A stretch of DNA of 64,000 bases, from the NCBI GenBank assembly GCA_902825215.1, contig LR782234.1:558001-622000 (forward strand), in the 5' to 3' direction. The translations under genes and the position numbers were made by a program. This DNA is from Pseudomonas fluorescens (GTDB lineage Bacteria; Pseudomonadota; Gammaproteobacteria; Pseudomonadales; Pseudomonadaceae). Below the pieces are notes generated by a model. The model saw only the letters and a list, made by a program, of their open reading frames with translations. It did not search any database and was not told the origin of the DNA. Below, one piece after another: positions 46,629-57,427 of the stretch (positions are counted from its first letter, which is position 1; each line of letters starts with the position of its first letter).

Positions 46629-48811
46629 GCCCTTTGGCCATGCGCGGTCAGTGTGTCAGCAGCTGTTTGCAAGCGTTCGGCCAAGCTCTGGATCTCGGCA
46701 TCCTCGGCCGCGTTTTCTTGGTTTTGCAGGCGGCGTGCCTGCTCGTTGAGCGGGTCGACAGCTTTTTCGAGGTCTTCAATAATTTCCGTCGGATTGTCTT
46801 TCGCGGTTTCTTTGGTCCGTGCTACGGCGATGTGCTTTTCAACGTCAGCCAATAAACGGTTGGCCTCGGCGATCAGTTCCGGTCGCGGAGTGCTGACGAT
46901 GGGCGGACGAACTGGCAGCCATTCACCCTGCCTTTTCTCGTAGCGTTCGACCGGGCCATTCGGCTGGAACGGGTTGCAAACCTTGACGATAACGCTGCCG
47001 TCTGCGGCGGTTTCCGTGTCGCCAACCATTACCCTGGAAGTGCCGTGCCGTCGGGTGCGGAAGACTTTCCTCATTGACGGCGGTCGGACTGCCACGCTAT
47101 CGCTTGGCCGGGGCGGAATGAAATCGAAGTCGATGTTCTGTTCCAGGCTGGGCAGCTCGGTATCGCGGTTGAACGAGGCAAAGATGTCTTTCAAGCGGGT
47201 TTCGATGCCGGTCTCGAACTGATCGGCCAGCGCGAGGATCTCCCGGGCGTACTCGGATTTGACGCTGCCTGCCGACAGCTCTGCTTCAAAGCGACCTCTC
47301 TCACCTCTTATTTGATCAAGGGTCAGCATCAGCGCCAATGGCTGCATGGCTTCGGGAATGTTTTGCAGATCGTCAGTGAGCAGGTCGATGGAATAAAGCG
47401 AGCGCATGGTCGCTTCGGGCGCGTAGTCAGGCGTGCCTGCGAACATGTGGACGTACAGGTTCAACTTGTTGAAATTGATGCGCTCGGCCGAATCCACTTT
47501 ATTACGGAGCTTTGCAAGTATCGGGGCCGCTCCTCGGTCTGCTTTCAGGATCTGCTCCATCACCAGATCCCGGTCTTCGAGAAGCTTCAGCTTTTTGTTC
47601 ATAATGCTGATGACTTTCATACAGGTGTCAGCATTCAGCGTGGTGAACATAGACTCACCCCTGAAATTCATGACTATCATCAGTCGGTTCAGGTATTCCA
47701 CCCGGTCCAGGCGAAGGGCATGAAGCTCTTCGGCGTACACCCCGTTGGCTTTGATGTGCATCAACCAGGATTTGTGGTCGAGTATTAACTGCAAATTGTC
47801 AGCCTGCTTTTTGATGTGCCTGAGCAGGTGAACTTCAACGGCAATCAATGCCGCCGTCCGCCCTGCGCTGTCTTTCGGCAGAGCGTCTGCCTGCGCCGCG
47901 AGCTCGTTATAGCGTTCAGCGGACTGATTGATCTCGTTTATTCTCATGACGAAGGGCTCATAGCGCTGCATCAGAATCGGTATCGCGTCCTGGCGGCGCA
48001 TTCCTCCAAGCAAGCCGGTGGAGGCGGAAACCCAGGTATCGTGAGCATTGCGTGTGATGGCCCGAGACTCTCCACTGCGGCTGGCGTGATAGATGTTGTC
48101 GCTATCACTCGCCACAGGATCTTTGGCATTAACGATGCGCCAGACCTTTCGTACAGGCGTAGACCCATCCCTATCAAGCATGACCTGATAAGCATGTTCG
48201 TGGATGAGCGCGTAGCGTTTGCCATCGTGCCCAAACAAACCGTCGAGGTCGGGTTCGCTCGTACTGAAGTCCAGATCCGTACGAAACGCCTGCAGACTCG
48301 CATCGGTAAGAGCAGCGGTAGTGGCATTTCCATCGTCGGTTGCCCGCCAGAGCCCATCGTTTCCATCGCGAAACAAGACAGGCCCGGAAGCTTTCGCTTC
48401 GCTGGGCAATCTGGCGCGGAACAGACCGCTGTCGGCATCCTGAGCGACCTGTACGGTGCCGATCTCGACCACATCGACGTATTGCCGCCCTTTGAACAGG
48501 CGCAAGCCCTCGGCATTGGCTGCCGGCAGATCGACAGCGGCCGTGACCCGGTAATGCTCAAGCGGCAGACCGCCTGCGTGTGGTGGGTCGTCCTGTCGGG
48601 CCGAGCGATGCACAGTGACAGTGGGCGCCGGGGAGATCGCATCGAGATCGGCGTCGCCGGCGGGCCCGCCGGGACGTATTGGCAGGCCGCGGTTGTCAAA
48701 GCCGGGATGCGTTGTGATACCGGGGCGCGGCGTAGTCACGTCCGGCGTCGTTGTCGGACGAACAGTTGTGACGCCTGAGGTGTTGCCTTTGGGCGGCGAT
48801 TTGATGGGCAT
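46217..48811 (-). CDS. Large effector-like protein, paralogue B
   Basis: The product has 864 residues. The first 144 are the same as in paralogue A except two positions. The constant domain continues with FRTDLDFSTSEPDLDGLFGHDGKRYALIHEHAYQV and YHASRSGESRAI. The middle (about 280-560) is mostly helical, with repeated heptad-like Leu (EVHLLRHIKKQADNLQLILD). IDFDFIPPRPSDSVAV and FRTRRHGTSRVMVGDTETA form a second conserved block. The last 135 residues (VRMYKNKDVLDIMRL...LWEAHFHYD...HVAIWRETFDGRTASKIF) are shared with C and, more distantly, D. I do not recognise this C-terminal domain. AAGGAA precedes the ATG. No signal peptide, LRR or NEL domain is seen. Probably a secreted effector or toxin, by family company only. 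Confidence 0.7.
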   Translation of the reverse strand: MPIKSPPKGNTSGVTTVRPTTTPDVTTPRPGITTHPGFDNRGLPIRPGGPAGDADLDAISPAPTVTVHRSARQDDPPHAGGLPLEHYRVTAAVDLPAANAEGLRLFKGRQYVDVVEIGTVQVAQDADSGLFRARLPSEAKASGPVLFRDGNDGLWRATDDGNATTAALTDASLQAFRTDLDFSTSEPDLDGLFGHDGKRYALIHEHAYQVMLDRDGSTPVRKVWRIVNAKDPVASDSDNIYHASRSGESRAITRNAHDTWVSASTGLLGGMRRQDAIPILMQRYEPFVMRINEINQSAERYNELAAQADALPKDSAGRTAALIAVEVHLLRHIKKQADNLQLILDHKSWLMHIKANGVYAEELHALRLDRVEYLNRLMIVMNFRGESMFTTLNADTCMKVISIMNKKLKLLEDRDLVMEQILKADRGAAPILAKLRNKVDSAERINFNKLNLYVHMFAGTPDYAPEATMRSLYSIDLLTDDLQNIPEAMQPLALMLTLDQIRGERGRFEAELSAGSVKSEYAREILALADQFETGIETRLKDIFASFNRDTELPSLEQNIDFDFIPPRPSDSVAVRPPSMRKVFRTRRHGTSRVMVGDTETAADGSVIVKVCNPFQPNGPVERYEKRQGEWLPVRPPIVSTPRPELIAEANRLLADVEKHIAVARTKETAKDNPTEIIEDLEKAVDPLNEQARRLQNQENAAEDAEIQSLAERLQTAADTLTAHGQRALVRMYKNKDVLDIMRLNWLLDHAELSVRKTVDRKQQGKGKGKEKSFLDVYSIRDRADDAPLWEAHFHYDRHNSEPLSFSIKGGHLKTLEQGTRGIESQRRDAQAGLPHVAIWRETFDGRTASKIFALASQSAAATH

Positions 48812-49300
48812 GAAAAACTTCCTTGTAGGTTGCCAGTCGCTCCCGCAGGCGGGCAGCGGCTGGCCGGTTCGGCGTCATTGCCGGTGCGAATGAATCAGTG
48901 GGCCGCCGCTGCGCTTTGGCTGGCGAGAGCAAAGATCTTGCTCGCGGTCCTGCCGTCGAATGTCTGGCGCCAGATGGCAACGTGGGGTAGGCCGGCCTGT
49001 GCGTCACGGCGTTGAGATTCGATGCCGCGCGTGCCTTGTTCCAGCGTTTTCAGGTGACCACCCTTGATGCTGAAACTCAGCGGCTCGCTGTTGTGCCTGT
49101 CGTAGTGAAAGTGCGCTTCCCATAACGGCGCATCGTCAGCGCGATCGCGGATCGAATAGACGTCGAGAAAGGATTTCTCCTTGCCCTTGCCCTGCTGTTT
49201 GCGATCTACCGTTTTGCGCACACTGAGTTCGGCATGATCGAGCAGCCAGTTCAGACGCATGATGTCCAGTACGTCCTTGTTCTTGTACATCCGCACCAGC
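48381..49300. repeat. Long direct repeat, copy 2
   Basis: This is the second copy of the 45703-46628 repeat. It covers the 5' end of paralogue B, the 83-base spacer and the 3' end of paralogue C. It is 6 bases shorter because a CCTTGC-type hexamer run near 49180 has one unit fewer, which removes a Gly-Lys pair from the protein. Confidence 0.9.
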
Positions 49301-51504
49301 AGCTGTTGCCCTTGCGCGGATAAAGTGTCGGCGGCGCTTTGCAAGCGCTCGATCAAGGCTTCGACTTCAGCGTCCTGCTGCGCTTTTTCGAGGTTCTGCA
49401 GGCGCCTGGCCTGCTCGCTCAGCGGGTCGATGGCTTTTTCCAGATCTTCAAGAATATTCGTCGGGTTGTCTTTTTGCGCTTCTTTAGCCCTGGCATCGGC
49501 GCTGTGGTTTTCGACCTGCGCCAACAGCTGGTTGGCTTCGGCAATCAATTGCGGTTTCGGTGTGCGGACAAGCGGCGGGGGAACCGGCACCCATTCGCCG
49601 TGACGCTGTTCATAGCGTTCAGCCGGGCCGTCGGGCAGCAGCGGGTTGGCTACCTTGATGACGATGCTGCCGTCCGGAGCGGTTTCGGTGTCGCCGATGA
49701 GAATTCTTGAAGTGCCGTGCCGACGGGTACGGAACACCTTGCGGGTCGCAGGCGCTGTGGCTGGCACATTGTCGCTTGGCCGCGGTGGCAGGAAGCTGAA
49801 GTCGATGTCCTGATCCAGATTTGGCAGTTCGGTATTACGATCGAACGTGACGAAGAGTTCGTTCAACCGTGCTTCGATGCGGATTTCGATCGGGTCAAGC
49901 AACGCGATGATTTCCCGGGCGTATTCGGCTTTCACATCCTCGGTAGACACTTGCGATTCAAAACGGCTTTTGTCGCTTCGGATCTGATCAAGCGTCAGCA
50001 TCAGAGCCAGTGGGTGCGAGCGTTCAGGGATGTTGTGCAGCTCGCCGGTGACCAGATCGATGGACGCGAGCGAAGGCATGGTGACATTGGGCGAATGGTC
50101 GGGCGCGTCGGCATACAGATGGACATACAACATCAGTTTGTTGAGGTTGATGCGTTCGGCCGAGGGCACTTCCTGGCTGAGTTCGATCAATGTGGGCTCC
50201 GCTCCGGGGGCTGCTTTGCGGATCTGTTCCATGACGTTCTGGCGGTCTTCGATCAGCTTCAGTTTCTTGTTCAGGTGCGTGATCATTTTTTTACAATTTT
50301 CTGCGCTCGTCGTTGCAAACAGCGGAGCGATGCGAAAGTCCATCACGGCCATGAGCCGGTTCAGATAACGCACGCGATCCAGGCGGAACGTGTGCAGCTC
50401 TTCCTTGTAAACCCCGCCGACTTTCAGATGGACCATCCAGTCCTTGTTATCGACAAGGGACTGGACGAAATCCGTCTGCTTTTTGATGTGCTTGAGCAGA
50501 TGAACTTCAACGGCGATCAGGGCTGCGGTTTTCCCCTCGCTGTCCTGCGCCTGCGCACGTGCCTCACTCCAGAGGCGGTCGAAGCGGGTTGCAGACTCGA
50601 CCAGTTCCCGATGCGCAGCGGCAAAAGGTTCATAGCGTTGCAACAGCATCGCCATATTGGCCTGAGCCGTTTCACGGCGGCGCATGCCTGCGTTCAGGCC
50701 CGGGAAAACCAGCACCCAGGCGTCTTGCGCATTGCGCGCAATGGCGCGGGTTTCGCCGCTGCGGCTGGCGTGGTAAATGTTTTCGCTGTCCGTGGCCACC
50801 GGGTCCCCGGGCTTGACGATGCGCCAGACCTTTTGCACCGGCGTCGAGGCCTGCGTATCGAGCAGCGCTTGATGGGCGTGGTTGTGGATGACCACGTAAC
50901 GTTTGCCATCGTGGTGAAACAAACCGTCAATGTCGGGTTCGCTGGTACTGAAGTCCAGATCCATACGAAACGCTCGCAGGCTGGCATCGGTAAGAGGGGC
51001 AGTAATGACTTCGTCGGCATCGTTTGGCCGCCAGAATCCGCTATCGACATCGCGAACCAGAACAGGGCCGGAAGGCTTCGATTCGCTCGTCAGGTGAGCC
51101 CTGTACTGTCCGGTCTCGGCGTCTTTGGCGACATGCACAACCCCGACATTGACCACATCGACATACTGGCGGCCTTTATGAATTCTGAAGCCCTCGAAGT
51201 TGGCTGCCGGCAGGTCGACAGCGGCCGTGATCCGGTAATCCTCCAGCGGCAGAGCGACCGCGCGTGGCGTTTCGCTCGGCGATGCCAATGGGTGAACAGT
51301 AACGACAGGCGCCAAAGTGATTGCGTCGGGGTCGATGCCGCCAGGTGATCCGCCCGGTCGGTATTTCGGATGGATCGACGTTGCAGTGTCGAAGCCTGAC
51401 CGCACTGTAATGTCGGGGCGAAGAGCTGGTGAATCCACTGCGGTATCCGGCCGCGGATGCACTTGGGCGGTAGTAGTGCCTTTTGAAAGTGTTTTGATTG
51501 GCAT
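48895..51504 (-). CDS. Large effector-like protein, paralogue C
   Basis: The product has 869 residues and the same plan as B. The leader is different (MPIKTLSKGTTTAQVHPRPD). The constant domain is YRITAAVDLPAANFEGFRIHKGRQYVDV...GQYRAHLTSESKPSGPVLVRD, followed by the GKRYVVIHNHAHQA unit. The helical middle is clearly homologous to B but diverged (EVHLLKHIKKQTDFVQSLVD; IDFSFLPPRPSDNVPA; FRTRRHGTSRILIGDTETA). The last 135 residues are nearly identical to B (two substitutions and one missing Gly-Lys). This contrast between diverged middle and identical end points to gene conversion or recombination. AAGGAA lies before the ATG. Function unknown. Confidence 0.7.
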   Translation of the reverse strand: MPIKTLSKGTTTAQVHPRPDTAVDSPALRPDITVRSGFDTATSIHPKYRPGGSPGGIDPDAITLAPVVTVHPLASPSETPRAVALPLEDYRITAAVDLPAANFEGFRIHKGRQYVDVVNVGVVHVAKDAETGQYRAHLTSESKPSGPVLVRDVDSGFWRPNDADEVITAPLTDASLRAFRMDLDFSTSEPDIDGLFHHDGKRYVVIHNHAHQALLDTQASTPVQKVWRIVKPGDPVATDSENIYHASRSGETRAIARNAQDAWVLVFPGLNAGMRRRETAQANMAMLLQRYEPFAAAHRELVESATRFDRLWSEARAQAQDSEGKTAALIAVEVHLLKHIKKQTDFVQSLVDNKDWMVHLKVGGVYKEELHTFRLDRVRYLNRLMAVMDFRIAPLFATTSAENCKKMITHLNKKLKLIEDRQNVMEQIRKAAPGAEPTLIELSQEVPSAERINLNKLMLYVHLYADAPDHSPNVTMPSLASIDLVTGELHNIPERSHPLALMLTLDQIRSDKSRFESQVSTEDVKAEYAREIIALLDPIEIRIEARLNELFVTFDRNTELPNLDQDIDFSFLPPRPSDNVPATAPATRKVFRTRRHGTSRILIGDTETAPDGSIVIKVANPLLPDGPAERYEQRHGEWVPVPPPLVRTPKPQLIAEANQLLAQVENHSADARAKEAQKDNPTNILEDLEKAIDPLSEQARRLQNLEKAQQDAEVEALIERLQSAADTLSAQGQQLLVRMYKNKDVLDIMRLNWLLDHAELSVRKTVDRKQQGKGKEKSFLDVYSIRDRADDAPLWEAHFHYDRHNSEPLSFSIKGGHLKTLEQGTRGIESQRRDAQAGLPHVAIWRQTFDGRTASKIFALASQSAAAAH

Positions 51505-51669
51505 GGTTTACGTTCCTTGTGGAATTGGCCAGCAGCCTTCCGATGCTGCTGGTGTTCTCGGCGTCATGGCCTGAGGGTGATGACGACGTGGCTGTAGCGG
51601 ATTCCTTCCCGCGAACGGCGCACCGGGTTACTTTCGCGTCAGGCCGCACGATGCCCGGCAGGGAGGCCA

Positions 51670-54291
51670 TTACGGGTCGCGATCAGTGGTGGTTGCCGCC
51701 AGATCGAAAATTCTCTGCGCGGTGCGTCTGTCGAAGTGATGGCGCCAAATGGCAACGTGTTGTCGTCCTGCCTGTTCTTCTCTGCGCTGCGACATACTGC
51801 CCTTCGCACTTTGCTCAAGGGTTTTCAGGTGAGCGCCACGCACGTTGAAGTTCAGTGCGGGCGTGTCTACGGCGGGGTAATGAAAATGCGCATGCCAGAG
51901 TGGCGCGCCGGTATGGGCATCCGTCAGCACGTAAATGTCGAGGTATTCCCTGTCCTGGCGCTTGCCCCGTTTCAGTCGGGTGACGGTTTTCTGTGCCCGG
52001 ATGTGCTGCCTGTCGTTCAGATAAATCACCCGGTCGACGCAGAGAAAATTCTTGTCCTTGTAAATCCGGATGCGAATGTTCTCACCTGCGGTCCGCAGAC
52101 GCTGGCTGTCCTGTTTCAGCCTTTGGATCAACGCCTTGGCATTGGCATCGCTGTGTTCGAACCGCTGAAGCTGCAGGGCTGTGTCATCCAGCGCTCTGAC
52201 TTTCTCTTCAAGTTTTTCGACAATATTGTCCGGGTTGATTTTTTCCCGCTCCTCCCTTAGGGCGGTATTGACGTGCGAGTCGGTTTCGCGCAGCAGTTGA
52301 TCTGCGTCTGCCAGTAGCGCGGGCAAGGCTTTTTTCCGGATCGACTGCACCGGGCGCCATTCCCCCTCTCTGTGCTCGTAGGTTTGTATGGGGTGCTGAG
52401 GATTGAAGGGGCTGCTGACGTCAATGACCTCTACCCCTAGAGCGGTGCGCCGTGACTCGCCGATGTTGATCTTGCTGACACCGTTTTTTTTTGCCCGAAA
52501 CAGGCGCCAGGGCTTTGTTTGCGGGGCGCTCCGGTCTTGTGGCGGAATATAGTCGAAGTCAATCGGTTGCTCCGGGGCGGGTCGTGCGGAGCCATCCGGC
52601 TGGTCCAGATAGAGGCGCGTCAGGCGAGTTTCCAGGGTGAGTTCGAACGCCTGGATTTCGGCGTTGATGTCATTGCGTGAGGTGACGTGTTCGGGGCCGG
52701 CTGGCAGGTCCAGTCGATCGTACCAGTCGCGCAGTGCGGCGCATTGCTGAGACAGGCCACTGAGTACCGATACGTGCAGGTCTTCCGGGATCTTGCCAAG
52801 CGCTGCGTAAACGACGGTCGCCATACCGAACTGGACAGCCAGGTCAGAAGCCTGAACAGCGTTGCCGGCCGACAGCGGATTGTCCAGCAGTACACTTTTG
52901 GTGAGCACCCACGAGGCGACGACGTTATGCGTGTCCGCCGATGAAAGTATGTCGCTCAGATCGTCCGGCGAGACCTTCCATTTTTTCACCAGATTATCGG
53001 CAATGAGCTGGCGCTCTTTCAGGTGGCCCATCATTCGGTAGAGGAAGCTGACGGTCCGTGGAAGCCCGTCCGGAGCAAGGTCAAGCAGTGGGCCCTTGAG
53101 TGCACGACGACTCAGGCCGCATTCTATGAGCTGTTGATAGGCGAGCATCTGGCCTTTTTGCAACGCGATCATTTTGTTTCTGTAACCGTCCTCCGAAATT
53201 AGGGTATTTACGACGGATTTCTGCTCTTTGTAGTACTTCAGGGCCTTCCCTAGACTCTTCAGTTCCTGGTGGCTGTGCAGTTCGCGATTGACAAGTGCCG
53301 TTAATTCGCCAGCCACCCGCTTGGCGGGCTCACCCTCCAGATCCTTCGCAGTCAGCCATGCAGCGATCAGCTCTTGACGTTTCTTGTGAGCTTTTTGGAC
53401 TCGCAGATTTATCTGGTCAAGTTCAGAGGCCACTTCCAGGCGCTGCCAGAAAGCACTTGAAGACTCTGCCACGGTTCGCGGCATGCCTGCGGCACCGTAC
53501 ACAATCGTGCCCTGCCAGCCGTGCCGGGTATCGAAAGCGACAGGCTCCGAACTGCCGGGGCGCGAAGCCACGTAAAGATTGCCAGTATCGGTGGCGACCG
53601 CGTCCCCGGGACGAACGATGCGCATCACCGACCTCTGCGGTGACGAGGCATCGAGATCATGCAGAACTTGATAGGCATGTTGCTCTATCCGTGCGTAGAG
53701 CTTGCCATTGAAGCGATACAGTCCATCACTTCCCGGATCGGCCGTGCTGAAATCCAGGTCGGTACGAAACGCCTCCAGTCGTGCAGTTGATAGCGCAAAG
53801 GTCAACGGCACCAGGCGTTCAACCGGATACCAGAGCGAACTTTCGACGTCGGGTTTTAAAACCGGTCCTGAAGGTATCAGTTCACTGGGTAATTTCGCGC
53901 GATAAAGGCCGCTGGCCGGATCCACTCCGATCTGCACATGACCGCCGTCCGGCACTTCAACATACTGACGTCCTCGGTAGATCGAAATGCCTTCGGCGCC
54001 AGGGGCCGGCAGCACCGCCAGCGACGTGATCCAGTAATCTTTCAGTGGACGCTCGGGCAGAGCGGGGGCAGGTGCTGAGTTCGCCGTTGCGCTGACCGCA
54101 ACTCGCGGTGGCACAGGAGTGATGACCGGATGAACTGCATCGGTCGGTGAGGATGGGCGTCGGGTAGGAGATGGGGGCACCAATGTGCCGCCGAATGAAT
54201 TCCTGTTAACGGGTCCGGGTACTGACTCGCTGACGCGCGTCCCATGGACCGAGGCGGTTGTTGTGCCTCTGACTGGCGGTTTGATTGGCAT
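51670..54291 (-). CDS. Large effector-like protein, paralogue D (first gene of cluster)
   Basis: The product has 873 residues and is the most diverged of the set. Leader MPIKPPVRGTTTASVHGTRV keeps the MPIK...GTTTA start. The constant domain DYWITSLAVLPAPGAEGISIYRGRQYVEV...SGLYRAKLPSELIPSGPVLKPD is followed by GKLYARIEQHAYQVLHDLDASSP. The middle is helical (RVQKAHKKRQELIAAW; LKSLGKALKYYKEQKSVV), then IDFDYIPPQDRSAP, FRAKKNGVSKINIGES, and the C-terminal domain REYLDIYVLTD...LWHAHFHYP...GAHLKTLEQSAKG...HVAIWRHHFDRRTAQRIF. The gap to C is 165 bases. AAAGGG precedes the ATG; a promoter should lie in 54292-54504, shared with the divergent radical SAM gene. Function unknown. Confidence 0.7.
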   Translation of the reverse strand: MPIKPPVRGTTTASVHGTRVSESVPGPVNRNSFGGTLVPPSPTRRPSSPTDAVHPVITPVPPRVAVSATANSAPAPALPERPLKDYWITSLAVLPAPGAEGISIYRGRQYVEVPDGGHVQIGVDPASGLYRAKLPSELIPSGPVLKPDVESSLWYPVERLVPLTFALSTARLEAFRTDLDFSTADPGSDGLYRFNGKLYARIEQHAYQVLHDLDASSPQRSVMRIVRPGDAVATDTGNLYVASRPGSSEPVAFDTRHGWQGTIVYGAAGMPRTVAESSSAFWQRLEVASELDQINLRVQKAHKKRQELIAAWLTAKDLEGEPAKRVAGELTALVNRELHSHQELKSLGKALKYYKEQKSVVNTLISEDGYRNKMIALQKGQMLAYQQLIECGLSRRALKGPLLDLAPDGLPRTVSFLYRMMGHLKERQLIADNLVKKWKVSPDDLSDILSSADTHNVVASWVLTKSVLLDNPLSAGNAVQASDLAVQFGMATVVYAALGKIPEDLHVSVLSGLSQQCAALRDWYDRLDLPAGPEHVTSRNDINAEIQAFELTLETRLTRLYLDQPDGSARPAPEQPIDFDYIPPQDRSAPQTKPWRLFRAKKNGVSKINIGESRRTALGVEVIDVSSPFNPQHPIQTYEHREGEWRPVQSIRKKALPALLADADQLLRETDSHVNTALREEREKINPDNIVEKLEEKVRALDDTALQLQRFEHSDANAKALIQRLKQDSQRLRTAGENIRIRIYKDKNFLCVDRVIYLNDRQHIRAQKTVTRLKRGKRQDREYLDIYVLTDAHTGAPLWHAHFHYPAVDTPALNFNVRGAHLKTLEQSAKGSMSQRREEQAGRQHVAIWRHHFDRRTAQRIFDLAATTTDRDP

Positions 54292-54504
54292 TGCTTGTCA
54301 CCCTTTAACGTTCACGCCTCGCTATCCCATAAAAGATGCGCTGAGTGGTCGGCTTCCTTGCCGTGTCATGCGTAGTGCGTTCATGAAACGCGTAATGTCC
54401 GGACGGACGGCCTCTTGGAGAAACCGACCACTGTCGTCCGAATTGGTCAAAATTTGTGCTATATTCCGCGCCCGCGATTTTTCACTTCAACACCGGTCGT
54501 CGAC

Positions 54505-56817
<2,313 letters not shown>

Positions 56818-56820
56818 AAG

Positions 56821-56848
56821 AAAACGCCAACCTTCGGGTTGGCGTTTT
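56821..56848 (+). terminator. Terminator of the radical SAM gene
   Basis: AAAACGCCAACC / GGTTGGCGTTTT with a TTCG tetraloop, 4 bases after the stop. The stem itself ends in a T-run. Confidence 0.9.
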
Positions 56849-56887
56849 GCGTTTCAGGCCTTGAGAAATGTGGTGTCAGGATCATCG

Positions 56888-56938
56888 CTTCCCCCTCACC
56901 CCAGCCCTCTCCCCCAAAGGGGGCGAGGGGGAAGGGAG
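56888..56938. repeat. C-rich/G-rich palindromic repeat
   Basis: CTTCCCCCTCACCCC...CTCTCCCCC faces GGGGGCGAGGGGGAAGG. It is of the type found dispersed in fluorescens-group genomes; its function is unknown. Confidence 0.7.
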
Positions 56939-56988
56939 CAGATCTTCAGGCTTTTCAAACTCGCAGCTCGACTCAAGACCGGGCGCGC

Positions 56989-57125
56989 TGATCGTTCCCA
57001 CGCTCCTGCGTGGGAATGCCTCAAGGGACGCTCTGCGTTCCAGCCGTTACTCGCAGTATTGTCGAACAGGGTTGTGACGCGGAGCGTCACGGGCTGCATT
57101 CCCACGCAGAGCGTGGGAACGATCA
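56989..57125. repeat. Long inverted pair of TGATCGTTCCCACGC repeats
   Basis: TGATCGTTCCCACGCTCCTG...GTGGGAATGC at the left faces GCATTCCCACGCAGAGCG...GGGAACGATCA at the right. Inner hairpins include GTGACGC / GCGTCAC. This is a nested dispersed element, probably a non-autonomous REP pair. Confidence 0.8.
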
Positions 57126-57143
57126 AAATGCGGTGAGCCCACT

Positions 57144-57246
57144 GGCCCCATCGCTGGCAAGCCAGCTCCCACAGGTTTCTCTGTCGGTCAAAGAGCGGGG
57201 GCCACCAAAGATCTCTGTGGGAGCTGGCTTGCCAGCGATGGGGCCC
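57144..57246. repeat. REPIN: inverted pair of CTGGCTTGCCAGCGATGG REPs
   Basis: GGCCCCATCGCTGGCAAGCC...CTCCCACA at the left is the reverse complement of TGTGGGAG...GGCTTGCCAGCGATGGGGCC at the right, around a unique centre. This is a classical fluorescens-group REPIN. Confidence 0.9.
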
Positions 57247-57427
57247 GCTCAGACACTTCCATCAATGACTGCCTGCCACAAATAGAAGCACACTCGCCAA
57301 AGCATTTCCTCCCATCGCCCGGTTTTGGTGCTGTACTGCCCTGAGCATTCCGCGAAAGTGCGCAAGCCTGTCATGGCATAAGTCTTGCGCGCTTTCCCAT
57401 ACGCCCAAGGCTCGCAGGAGGCACGCC

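Larger units (their letters stand above)
56818..57427. other. Repeat-rich intergenic region
   Basis: No gene is visible in this 610-base gap. It contains the ygiQ-family terminator, three different palindromic repeat families (listed separately), and then about 180 bases of unique sequence that should hold the promoter of the transglutaminase operon. GGAGG at about 57417 is the ribosome site for the next gene. Confidence 0.7.

Noticed and set aside
45703..49300. Direct repeats as an assembly duplication
   Set aside because: The sequence between the copies is unique and gene middles are diverged, so it is not a simple doubled contig; only read data could exclude it fully.
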